Assembly: GCA_020853755.1 (NCBI GenBank)
Contig: JADYYG010000051.1
Location: 62,001 to 126,000, forward strand
Origin: Dehalococcoidia bacterium
GTDB lineage: Bacteria; Chloroflexota; Dehalococcoidia; Tepidiformales; Tepidiformaceae
DNA length: 64,000 nt
Direction: 5' to 3'
A program made the position numbers and the translations under genes. The notes under the pieces are model-generated. The model searched no databases. It saw nothing but the letters and a program-made list of their open reading frames with translations, and was not told the DNA's origin. This document shows, piece after piece, positions 9,143-15,926 of this stretch. Each line of letters starts with the position of its first letter. Positions within the stretch are counted from its first letter, which is position 1.

Positions 9143-10633
9143 ATGCGCGACTACACGATCTTCATCCCGGAATACATCGCGGCCGGTTCCGCCGTCGCCA
9201 TCATCGGCCTCGAACTGTTCATGCCGAAGTTCCGCAAGGACGGGCTGGCCTACCTGACGGCGCTTGCCGCAGTGGCCTGGTTTGTCGCCGGCCTCTTCTT
9301 CATCGGCAAGGATCCGAAAAGCTTCCAGGGCCTCATCGCCAGCGACGACTTCACGACGTACTTCCGCCTGCTGGCGGCCGGCATTGTCTTCGTCGTCGCC
9401 CTGATGTCGGCACACTACATGCGCGACCGTACGAAGACGGCGTCCGAGTACTACGGGCTGATGCTCGTGGGCGGCTGCGGCATGGTGTACATGGCCGCCG
9501 CGACCGAACTGATCACGGCCTACATCTCGCTCGAACTGCTGAGCTTCACGCTCTACATCCTCGTCGGCTACCTGAAGCGAGATAACCTCAGCAGCGAAGC
9601 AAGCCTGAAGTACATCCTCCTCGGGGCGTTCTCGAGCGCGATGTTCCTCTACGGCATGAGCCTGATTTACGGCGTCACCGGTTCGACCACGTACGCCGGC
9701 ATCGCCGAAGCCCTCTCCGGCCGCGAATCGGGCACGGACCCGGCGGTCATCGTGGGCTTCATGCTCATCCTCGCCGGGGTCGGCTTCAAGGTTTCGGCGG
9801 CGCCGTTCCACATGTGGGCGCCGGACGCCTACGAAGGCGCGCCGATGCCGGTCACCGCTTTCCTTTCGACGCTTTCCAAGGCGGCCGGGTTCGCCCTCAT
9901 CCTCCGCCTCTTCAGCGCCGCCATCGTGGTCGATGCGGCCGAATGGCGCTGGGCCGTGATGGTCCTTGCCGCGCTTACGATGACGATGGGCAACCTCATC
10001 GCCATCCAGCAAAAGAACCTCAAGCGGCTCATCGCCTACAGCTCGATTGGCCAGGTGGGCTACATGCTTATCACCATCGCGGCGATCGGCTACGGTGACC
10101 CGCAGGGCGGCATCAACGCCACCTCCGGGCTGCTCATCCACATCATCGGCTACGTGGCCAGCACGCTGCTCTTCTTCACCGCGCTGACCGCCGCCTACAA
10201 CAAGACCGGCCGGGACGATATCGACGGGCTCAAGGGCCTCGCGGAGACGCAGCCGTTCCTCGCGCTCGTCATCACCTGTTCGCTCTTCTCGTTCGCGGGG
10301 CTGCCGTTCTTCGCCGGCTTCGCAACGAAGCTCTTCATGTTCCAGGGAGCGACCACGAGCGAGACGATGTGGGTCGTCGGCCTGGCCGTCCTCAACAGTT
10401 TCATCAGCCTCTACTACTACCTGATGATCATCCGCCAGATGTACCTCTACGAACCGGTGGGCGAAACCGCCCGCTGGAAGGTGAACCCGGTGCTTGGCGG
10501 GCTGGCCGTCGCGCTCGTGCTCGCGGTGCTGTTCATCGGCATGTACCCGGGCCCGGCCTTCACGGTCAGCGAAGAGGCCGCGAAGCCGCTCTTCGAACCC
10601 GGTGTGGCGACAGGGATGGCCCGCGTCCCCTGA
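9143..10633 (+). CDS. nuoN: NADH-quinone oxidoreductase subunit N
   Basis: This is the third antiporter-like subunit, next to NuoK in the complex. The 496-residue polytopic protein has the NuoN motifs AAPFHMWAPDAYEGAPMPVTAF and IQQKNLKRLIAYSSIGQVGYM. It starts directly after the nuoM stop codon. It is the last gene of the operon: a GC-rich hairpin followed by a short T run lies 38 bases beyond the stop. Confidence 0.97.
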   Translation: MRDYTIFIPEYIAAGSAVAIIGLELFMPKFRKDGLAYLTALAAVAWFVAGLFFIGKDPKSFQGLIASDDFTTYFRLLAAGIVFVVALMSAHYMRDRTKTASEYYGLMLVGGCGMVYMAAATELITAYISLELLSFTLYILVGYLKRDNLSSEASLKYILLGAFSSAMFLYGMSLIYGVTGSTTYAGIAEALSGRESGTDPAVIVGFMLILAGVGFKVSAAPFHMWAPDAYEGAPMPVTAFLSTLSKAAGFALILRLFSAAIVVDAAEWRWAVMVLAALTMTMGNLIAIQQKNLKRLIAYSSIGQVGYMLITIAAIGYGDPQGGINATSGLLIHIIGYVASTLLFFTALTAAYNKTGRDDIDGLKGLAETQPFLALVITCSLFSFAGLPFFAGFATKLFMFQGATTSETMWVVGLAVLNSFISLYYYLMIIRQMYLYEPVGETARWKVNPVLGGLAVALVLAVLFIGMYPGPAFTVSEEAAKPLFEPGVATGMARVP

Positions 10634-10635
10634 CC

Positions 10636-10655
10636 GGTTGACCCCCGGGTCAACC
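10636..10655. repeat. Near-perfect palindrome after nuoN
   Basis: Nine-base arms GGTTGACCC and GGGTCAACC are separated by two bases, immediately downstream of the nuoN stop. It lies 15 bases before the stronger hairpin at 10671. It could be a secondary RNA 3'-end structure or a protein-binding dyad; the sequence does not decide. Confidence 0.6.
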
Positions 10656-10670
10656 CAACGGCAAGACTGC

Positions 10671-10703
10671 GAGAGGCGCCCGCTTGAGCGGGCGCCTCTC
10701 TTT
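10671..10703 (+). terminator. Intrinsic terminator of the nuo operon
   Basis: There is a perfect 13-bp stem (GAGAGGCGCCCGC pairing with GCGGGCGCCTCTC) with a TTGA loop, followed by three T residues. It sits just after nuoN and before the carotenoid oxygenase start, so it most likely ends the complex I transcript. Confidence 0.85.
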
Positions 10704-10743
10704 GTGCTCCAATACCGGCCATTCCGTCCGTTGGAGCCGCACA

Positions 10744-12207
10744 ATGGTCATGGCCGCAGACCCCGTCACGAGCCCGTTCCTCGAAGGGAACTTCGCACCC
10801 ATCCGCGAGGAGGTGGAGGCCGAGAACCTCCGCGTTATCGGCGAAATCCCCGCCGGGCTCGAGGGGATGTTCGTGCGCACGGGCCCGAACCCCCAGTTCG
10901 ACGTCATCAAGGGCTACCACTGGTTCGGCGGCGACGGCATGCTGCACGGCGTTCGCATCAGGAACGGGAAGGTCAGCTACCGCAACCGTTTCGTCGACAC
11001 CTGGGGCTACCGCAAGGAGAAGGAAGCGGGCCATGCCCTCTGGGGCAGCGGCATCGGCGCGCCCGAGTTCGACAACCCGAACGGGCCGAGCCGCGGCAAC
11101 ACGGGCAACACCGCCCTGGTCTGGCACGATGGCCGCCTGTTCACGCTCTGGGAAGCGGGCGACCCGCACCACATCAGGCTCCCCGGCCTCGAAACGGCGG
11201 GCACGTACAACTTCGGCGGCAAGCTCCTGCACGCCTTCACGGCCCATCCGAAGGTCGACGAGAAGACCGGCGAGATGCTGTTCTTCGGCTACAACATGAT
11301 GGGCTTCGACATGGCCAAAGGCGGCGCGAAGGTCCCGTACCTGCAGTATTCCGTGGTCAACCCGAATGGCGAGATCACGCTCACGACGCCGATCGACCTC
11401 CCGCGCGGCGTGATGATGCACGACTTCGCGGTCAGCGAGCACTACTCCATCTTCATGGATCTGCCGCTCGTCTTCGACCTCCAGCGGGCGATGAAGGGCG
11501 AAAGCCCGCTCTACTTCGATCGTGACCTGCCCGCTCGCTTCGGCCTCCTCCCGCGCCACGGACAGGGCTCGGAGGTGCGCTGGTTCGAAGCGCCTTCGTG
11601 CTACGTCTTCCACACGCTCAACGCTTTCGAAGAGGGAGACGAGGTGGTCCTCGACGCCTGCCGCATGCCGAGCGTGAACATGGGCGCGCTCGATTCGACC
11701 GTCGCGCCGACCCCGGAGTCGCGCAAGCTCATGGAGGATTCGGACCAGGCGCTTTTCCGCTGGCGGTTCAACACGAAGACCGGTGCCGTAAAGGAAACCC
11801 AGCTCGACGACCAGGTGAGCGAGTTCCCCCGCGTGAACGATGCGCTCGCGGGCTACCAGGCGCGGTTCGGCTACGCGGCCCGCTTCGGCGGGGATTCGGG
11901 CATGCCCGAGGCCGACGCCATCATCAAGTACGACCTCCAGGCCGGTACGAACCGCGTCCATCTCCACGGGCCGAACCGGTTCGGCGGCGAAGGCGTGTTC
12001 GTCCCGCGGCCCGGCGCAACCAGCGAGGACGACGGCTGGGTAGTGACCTACGTGTACGACGGCAACACCGGCGGGAGCGAGTTCGTGGTCATCGATGCGC
12101 TGAATATGGAGGCTGCGCCGCTCGCGCGGGTGCCCCTGCCGCAGCGCGTGCCGTACGGCTTCCACGGGGCGTGGATCAGCGAGGAGCGGATCGCGAACCA
12201 GCGCTAA
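10744..12207 (+). CDS. Carotenoid oxygenase family protein
   Basis: This belongs to the carotenoid cleavage dioxygenase / RPE65 / lignostilbene dioxygenase family: non-haem iron enzymes that split a C=C bond of a carotenoid, apocarotenoid or stilbene. Likely iron-ligand histidines are visible in LHAFTAHPK, MMHDFAVSEHY, CYVFHTLNAFEEGD and the C-terminal YGFHGAW. The early block GMFVRTGPNPQFD and HWFGGDGMLH are family landmarks. The start is taken as ATG at 10744 (the second ATG at 10750 is also possible); a longer frame to 10684 begins inside the nuo terminator and is not credible. Length is ~487 residues. The substrate cannot be told from sequence, and no carotenoid synthesis genes lie nearby. 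Confidence 0.92.
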   Translation: MVMAADPVTSPFLEGNFAPIREEVEAENLRVIGEIPAGLEGMFVRTGPNPQFDVIKGYHWFGGDGMLHGVRIRNGKVSYRNRFVDTWGYRKEKEAGHALWGSGIGAPEFDNPNGPSRGNTGNTALVWHDGRLFTLWEAGDPHHIRLPGLETAGTYNFGGKLLHAFTAHPKVDEKTGEMLFFGYNMMGFDMAKGGAKVPYLQYSVVNPNGEITLTTPIDLPRGVMMHDFAVSEHYSIFMDLPLVFDLQRAMKGESPLYFDRDLPARFGLLPRHGQGSEVRWFEAPSCYVFHTLNAFEEGDEVVLDACRMPSVNMGALDSTVAPTPESRKLMEDSDQALFRWRFNTKTGAVKETQLDDQVSEFPRVNDALAGYQARFGYAARFGGDSGMPEADAIIKYDLQAGTNRVHLHGPNRFGGEGVFVPRPGATSEDDGWVVTYVYDGNTGGSEFVVIDALNMEAAPLARVPLPQRVPYGFHGAWISEERIANQR

Positions 12208-12237
12208 TCGGGTCTCCGGGCTGGTTCGGAGCCGGGC

Positions 12238-12831
12238 TTACTGCCAGGGGTACTCGTACAGGTGGACCGGCTCTTCGAAGCCGGGCAGCAGCGTCGGGCC
12301 GAAGTCGGTGAACGCTCGTGGGAGTTCGCTGCTGGCGTCGCGCGCGGCTTCGGTCAGGAGGATTTCGCCGCCATGGGCGTGGCCGCAGACGCGGCTGGCA
12401 AGGTAGACCGCGACGCCGAAGACGCCGTCTTCGGTCTCGATGAGGTCGCCATAGTGGACGCCGCAGCGGATCTTGATGGGCACCTCGGAGATGCCCTGGC
12501 GGGTGACCGCATCCTGCACGGTGACCGCGTGCGCGAGCGCCTGGTCCACTGAATCGAAGGTCAGGACGAAGCCGTCGCCGAGTTCCCTGGCGATCCGGCC
12601 GGTGTGCGTATCGGCCTGCTTGAGGGTATCGGTCAGGACCTTCAGGACCCGGTAGGCGCGCGCGTCGCCAAGCTGACGGGTTACCCGGAGCGAGCTGGGG
12701 ACATCGATGAGGAGGATGGCGCGCGAAACGGGGGCCGGTGTGGGCACGCGTTCGGCGACAGCGGTCTGGGTGGTCAAGAAATCGAACTCCGACGGTCCGC
12801 CGGCGGTGGTGCGATGCGTCCTGGCGGCCAT
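12238..12831 (-). CDS. Class III nucleotidyl cyclase-like domain protein, probably degenerate
   Basis: The 197-residue protein is little more than one adenylate/guanylate cyclase catalytic domain (roughly residues 38-180). The first metal Asp is present in LLIDVPSS and the second in RELGDGFVLTF. The later dimer-interface motif reads GVFGVAVYLASRV: the Asp usual before the aromatic-F-G is replaced by Gly, and the usual Asn of VNxAxR is Tyr. The lysine position before GDG appears to be Arg. It may therefore bind nucleotide or regulate without making cAMP. No membrane segment or sensor domain is seen. A TAGACT box lies seven bases before the ATG. Confidence 0.8.
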   Translation of the reverse strand: MAARTHRTTAGGPSEFDFLTTQTAVAERVPTPAPVSRAILLIDVPSSLRVTRQLGDARAYRVLKVLTDTLKQADTHTGRIARELGDGFVLTFDSVDQALAHAVTVQDAVTRQGISEVPIKIRCGVHYGDLIETEDGVFGVAVYLASRVCGHAHGGEILLTEAARDASSELPRAFTDFGPTLLPGFEEPVHLYEYPWQ

Positions 12832-12838
12832 GTGATCC

Positions 12839-12844
12839 AGTCTA
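12839..12844 (-). promoter_or_regulatory. -10 box of the cyclase-like gene
   Basis: TAGACT on the minus strand, seven bases from the ATG at 12831. This leaves room for essentially no 5' leader. Confidence 0.6.
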
Positions 12845-12967
12845 CGGCGGGGTGTTGTGAAGCTCTGTGATTGGAGTCACAGTGAGTTGCGGCCAGCAAC
12901 GGAACCGCGACCACAGGGGAATCGGTCCCACTTCCGCCAAGGCCCGCGCGTAAGCAAGGGAGCGGCC

Positions 12968-13185
12968 AAGAGAACCGCGCGCGGGAGCAAGCGGATGGTG
13001 AGGTGCTCGGACAGCTCCGCGGTAGCCACTACATAGCAGAATCGGTCCCCCTTCCGCCAAGGCCCGCGCGTCAGCAAGGGCTGTCCCGACTGGATGGCAG
13101 TTCCAGTTTGCGAAATGGCGCCGCTGGCTATCGCTTGGCCGAGTGCGCACGCGGCGATCCGCTTGCTGCCGCGCGCGGTTCCCTT
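12968..13185. mobile_element. MITE-like repeat element, type I, copy 1
   Basis: A 218-bp element bounded by imperfect 31-base inverted repeats (unit B): AAGAGAACCGCGCGC at the left end, and its inverted partner ending GCGCGCGGTTCCCTT at the right. It contains unit A (GGCCCGCGCGTCAGCAAGGG) near 13061. No open frame of interest and no clear target duplication were seen; the flanks are themselves repetitive. Confidence 0.8.
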
Positions 13186-13283
13186 CCGTGGTGGTTCGGT
13201 GAGGGTGGTTCGCCGCCCGCAACAGACTGGTGGGTCGAACTATGCCCTTGCTGACGCGCGGGCCTTTGCGGAAGGTAGCGGCC

Positions 13284-13501
13284 AAGAGAACCGCGCGCGG
13301 TAGCGAGCGGATCGCGATGTGCGCGGACAGCTCCGCGGTAGCCACTACATAGCAGCATTGGTCCCCCTTCCGCCAAGGCCCGCGCGTCAGCAAGGGCTGT
13401 TCTGACGCTGGGTGATGTCCCCGTGGGCGAAAGTCACTGCTGGCTATCGCCTGGCCGAGTGCGCATGCGACGATCCGCTCACTGCCGTGCGCGGTTCCCT
13501 T
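13284..13501. mobile_element. MITE-like repeat element, type I, copy 2
   Basis: 218 bp with the same organisation as copy 1: unit B at 13284-13314, a short dyad GCGGACAGCTCCGC, unit A at 13373-13396 and inverted unit B at 13471-13501. Between copies 1 and 2 lies an inverted unit A (13245-13268). Confidence 0.8.
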
Positions 13502-13596
13502 CCGTGGTGGTTCGGCGACCATCGTGTACGGTCCGGCCGGGTGGTGGTTCGAACCGTGCCCTTGCTTACGCGCGGGCCTTGGCGGATGACCCAGCC

Positions 13597-13812
13597 AAGA
13601 GAACCGCGCGCGGAAGCGAGCGGATCGCGATGTGCGCGGAAAGTTGCGCGGCAGCCTCCACGCGGAACCCGCCACCACTCTCGCCAAGGCCCGCGCGTCA
13701 GCAAGGGCTGTTCTGACGCTGGGTGATGTCCCCGTGGGCGAAAGTCACTGCTGGCTGCCGCCTGGCCATCCGCGCACGCGACGATCCGCTTACTGCCGTG
13801 CGCGGTTCCCTT
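13597..13812. mobile_element. MITE-like repeat element, type I, copy 3
   Basis: 216 bp with unit B at 13597-13627, unit A at 13684-13707 and inverted unit B at 13782-13812. A decayed inverted unit A follows at about 13821-13845, right before the end of the TlpA-like gene. Confidence 0.8.
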
Positions 13813-13863
13813 CCGTGGTGCTCGCACACGCGCGGGCCTTTGCAGAGGCGGTGGTGAGGGAAT

Positions 13864-14511
13864 TTACGGCTGGTAGGTGATGCCCACCTTCGAGAGGAAG
13901 GTCACCAGCGCGTCATCGTGGACTTCGCCCGTCTTGATGACGCGCAGCACACCGTCCTTGTCGATGAAGAACGTGGTCGGCATGTAGGTGACGCGGTAGT
14001 GCTGGGCGACGGTGCCCGCGCCGTCGAGGACCGCCGGGTAGGTCGCGCCGAACTTGTCGAGGATGCCAACCGCGTCCGCGGGCTGTTCGAGGTAGTCGAC
14101 GCCGAGGACGACCAACTGATCGCCGAGTTTCTCCTGGGCAGCCTGGAACTCGGGGATTTCGTTCTTGCAGGGGTCGCACCAGCTGGCGAACCAGTTGAGG
14201 ATGACCGCCTTACCCCGGTAATCGGAGAGCTTCACGACTTTCGAAGGGTCGCGCGCATCGACGAGGGCGAAGTCGGGCGCCTTTTCGCCTTCCGTGGGCC
14301 GGTTCGGGTCCAGCGGGCCGGTGTTCGGGTAGGGATTCACGATGCCGGTCGGCGTCTCCACGTCCTTGCCGCTGTCGCCGGACGGACGGAGGAAGACGTA
14401 GGCGCCGGCGAGGACAGCGATGAACACGGCGGCCGCAAGGACGGCGTACCCGATGAGTTTGCGCTGCGGGTCGGGAGCGGGGGCGGGTGATTCCGGCGGT
14501 GCGTCGGTCAT
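13864..14511 (-). CDS. Membrane-anchored TlpA-like thiol:disulfide oxidoreductase
   Basis: This is a redoxin/TlpA-family protein of 215 residues. Residues 19-41 form a single membrane helix, so the catalytic domain probably faces the outside of the membrane. The domain begins near EKAPDFAL (76-83). The active site is WCDPC with C112 and C115, and the cis-proline loop is MPTTFFID. Such proteins reduce disulfides, for example during cytochrome c maturation or of exported proteins, but no ccm or ccs gene is adjacent. It is transcribed divergently from the DUF4258 gene. A TACCAT box lies eight bases upstream of the ATG. Confidence 0.92.
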   Translation of the reverse strand: MTDAPPESPAPAPDPQRKLIGYAVLAAAVFIAVLAGAYVFLRPSGDSGKDVETPTGIVNPYPNTGPLDPNRPTEGEKAPDFALVDARDPSKVVKLSDYRGKAVILNWFASWCDPCKNEIPEFQAAQEKLGDQLVVLGVDYLEQPADAVGILDKFGATYPAVLDGAGTVAQHYRVTYMPTTFFIDKDGVLRVIKTGEVHDDALVTFLSKVGITYQP

Positions 14512-14519
14512 TATTGGTG

Positions 14520-14525
14520 ATGGTA
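14520..14525 (-). promoter_or_regulatory. -10 box of the TlpA-like gene
   Basis: TACCAT on the minus strand, eight bases before the ATG at 14511. It abuts the first copy of the 34-bp direct repeat (14529-14562). Confidence 0.6.
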
Positions 14526-14528
14526 CCA

Positions 14529-14562
14529 GCCCCGCCGTTTATTCAGCGTTAACCGGGTTCGG
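14529..14562 (+). repeat. 34-bp perfect direct repeat, left copy
   Basis: This sequence contains CGTTTATTCAGCGTTAACCG and is repeated without mismatch at 15144-15177. The two copies bracket the DUF4258/DUF2283 gene pair. The left copy is 17 bases from the TlpA-like start codon. Confidence 0.95.
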
Positions 14563-14635
14563 CGACATCACGTAGACTCACCCCGTTCGGCGCGGTCGCT
14601 TGAACGGAGATGCGGATGAAGGTGAAGCCAGCAGA

Positions 14636-14875
14636 GTGAAGGCGTGCATCTACACGCGACACGCACGTGACCAGATGCGTCGTCGTAACGTCCCGTTAAG
14701 TGGTGTTGAGTACGTCCTTTCTCACTACGACACGCATCGCCCCGCACAACCTCGCACCGGGGCGCGACCTGCCGAGATCTATATTGGGACGTATGATGGT
14801 CGACGACTGAAGGTCCATGTGGAGATTGAGTCCGACCCTCCGAAGGTGAAGACCGCCGCCTGGGCGGATGAGTAA
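14636..14875 (+). CDS. DUF4258 domain protein
   Basis: This is a small basic protein matching the DUF4258 pattern: an early YTRHARDQMRRRNV (aromatic, then HA, then R-M and R), followed by beta-strand-rich sequence ending K-V-H-V-E-I. GTG at 14636 is chosen as start because DUF4258 proteins begin a few residues before the HA motif and a GAAGGTGA Shine-Dalgarno-like stretch lies about 11 bases upstream; a TTG at 14600 is an alternative. Length is ~79 residues. DUF4258 proteins often sit beside small antitoxin-like partners and resemble RelE-fold toxins in layout. Toxin activity here is inference. Confidence 0.8.
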   Translation: MKACIYTRHARDQMRRRNVPLSGVEYVLSHYDTHRPAQPRTGARPAEIYIGTYDGRRLKVHVEIESDPPKVKTAAWADE

Positions 14876-14886
14876 GTGAGGAGTGC

Positions 14887-15135
14887 ATGACTTTCCCCTA
14901 TGTAACCTACGATGAGGACGCCGATGCCCTGTACGTCGGACTCGCCGACGGGGACGTTGCGCGCACGCAGAACCTCGGCGACCTGAGAATGGTCGACCTG
15001 GCCAGCGATGGTACGGTCCTCGGGATCGAGTTCATCGCCGCGTCTGCCGGGGTGGACCTCGATGGCGTGCCTTTCGGGCCAACGGTCGCCGCCGCGATTG
15101 GCGACAGCGGCCTGCCGATCAAGGTCTTCGCCTGA
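14887..15135 (+). CDS. DUF2283 domain protein
   Basis: This 82-residue protein has the DUF2283 hallmarks: Y-D-E-D-A-D-A-L-Y-V near the N-terminus and G-T-V-L-G-I-E-F later. It starts 11 bases after the DUF4258 stop with a GAGGAG ribosome site, so the two form an operon. DUF2283 next to DUF4258 is a known gene pairing that has been suspected to be toxin-antitoxin-like; the biochemical role is not established. A second, unpaired DUF2283 gene lies at 19083. Confidence 0.88.
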   Translation: MTFPYVTYDEDADALYVGLADGDVARTQNLGDLRMVDLASDGTVLGIEFIAASAGVDLDGVPFGPTVAAAIGDSGLPIKVFA

Positions 15136-15143
15136 CACCCTCG

Positions 15144-15177
15144 GCCCCGCCGTTTATTCAGCGTTAACCGGGTTCGG
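15144..15177 (+). repeat. 34-bp perfect direct repeat, right copy
   Basis: Identical to 14529-14562. The right copy ends exactly where the TACCAT -10 box of the response regulator gene begins, so it supplies that promoter's -35 and spacer region. Confidence 0.95.
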
Positions 15178-15183
15178 TACCAT
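15178..15183 (+). promoter_or_regulatory. -10 box of the PhoB-like gene
   Basis: TACCAT, eight bases before the ATG at 15192 and directly joined to the right copy of the 34-bp repeat. Confidence 0.6.
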
Positions 15184-15191
15184 TGGGGAAG

Positions 15192-15902
15192 ATGGTTACC
15201 GCGCAGCCGGACACCCCGCGCGTGCTCGTCATCGAAGACGAAGAGGCGCTCCGCTTCACGCTCGCCCATAGCCTCAAGAAGGAGGGCTACCAGGTGCTCG
15301 CCGCCAGCCGCGGCGACGATGGCCTGAAGCTCGCCCGCGAAGCCAGGCCCGACCTCATCCTGCTCGACCTGATGCTCCCCGGCCTCGACGGCATCCAGAT
15401 CTGCAGGCTGCTGAGGCGCGATTCGACCGTGCCGATCATCATGCTCACCGCGCTCGGGGGCGAAGGCGACCGGGTGGCCGGGCTCGACACCGGCGCTGAT
15501 GACTACCTGGCGAAGCCCTTCGGCATGCGCGAACTGCTCGCTCGCGTGCGCGCGTTGCTCCGGCGCTCCGCCTCAGGTTCGCAGCCGCCAGTCGTCAAAG
15601 ATGGCGCGCTGGTTTCCGGGGACCTCGCGCTCGATCGCGAGCGCCGCGAAGCCACCCGCGCCGGCAAGCCGCTTCGCATGAAGCCGAAGGAGTTCGAACT
15701 CCTGCTATTCTTCGCCCAGCATCCCGGGCGCGTCTTTACCCGGGAGCAGATCCTCGATGAGGTGTGGGGGCTCGATTTCTATGGCGGACCGCGAACGGTG
15801 GATGTCCATGTGCGCTGGCTTCGCCAGAAGATCGAAGCCGACCCGGCCAACCCGGACCGGATCAAGACGGTTCGCGGCAGCGGCTACCTCTTCGAAGGCT
15901 AA
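15192..15902 (+). CDS. OmpR/PhoB-family response regulator
   Basis: This has an N-terminal receiver domain (about residues 10-125) and a C-terminal winged-helix DNA-binding domain (about 140-236). The phosphoacceptor is D59 in LLDLMLPG; the conserved Thr/Lys are in IIMLTALGG and DDYLAKPF. The DNA-binding part has the usual REQILDEVWG, TVDVHVRWLRQKIE and VRGSGYLF. ATG at 15192 is preferred over TTG at 15183 because the -10 box would overlap the latter. It is followed 24 bases later by its likely kinase. Resemblance is to PhoB/PhoP, but no phosphate transport genes are present, so the stimulus is unknown. Confidence 0.94.
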   Translation: MVTAQPDTPRVLVIEDEEALRFTLAHSLKKEGYQVLAASRGDDGLKLAREARPDLILLDLMLPGLDGIQICRLLRRDSTVPIIMLTALGGEGDRVAGLDTGADDYLAKPFGMRELLARVRALLRRSASGSQPPVVKDGALVSGDLALDRERREATRAGKPLRMKPKEFELLLFFAQHPGRVFTREQILDEVWGLDFYGGPRTVDVHVRWLRQKIEADPANPDRIKTVRGSGYLFEG

Positions 15903-15926
15903 CGTGCGCGCTTCCCGGGCCGTGCC

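Larger units (their letters stand above)
12832..13863. other. 1-kb intergenic region filled by repeat elements
   Basis: No credible gene lies between the cyclase-like gene and the TlpA-like gene. The region holds three head-to-tail copies of a ~217-bp element (12968, 13284, 13597; spacing 316 and 313 bp). Extra copies of the 24-base unit A lie between and around them (12937, 13245, 13559, 13821). Open frames here, up to 281 codons, translate to the same low-complexity phrases in several copies. They are by-products of the repeats. Confidence 0.9.

Noticed and set aside
10684-10743. A longer N-terminus for the carotenoid oxygenase starting at 10684
   Set aside because: It would start inside the nuo terminator hairpin. 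The extra 20 residues look random; ATG 10744 is preferred.
13530-13560. tRNA-like GGTTCGAA stretch
   Set aside because: It is a T-loop-like sequence only; no acceptor, D or anticodon arms can be drawn around it. It is part of the repeat array.
12842-13687. A 281-codon frame and several shorter ones in the 13-kb repeat region
   Set aside because: They follow the repeats; the same phrases recur in unrelated intergenic regions (25 kb, 34 kb, 43 kb, 48 kb), so they reflect repeat DNA, not a protein family.
12968-13812. CRISPR-like array at 13 kb
   Set aside because: The repeats are long (216-218 bp), have inverted ends and sit at ~315-bp spacing with no unique short spacers, and there are no cas genes.
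14529-14562. The 34-bp repeat as a classical Pho box
   Set aside because: It contains GTTAACC and GGTTCGG, but not the tandem 11-mers of known Pho boxes, and no phosphate genes are nearby.
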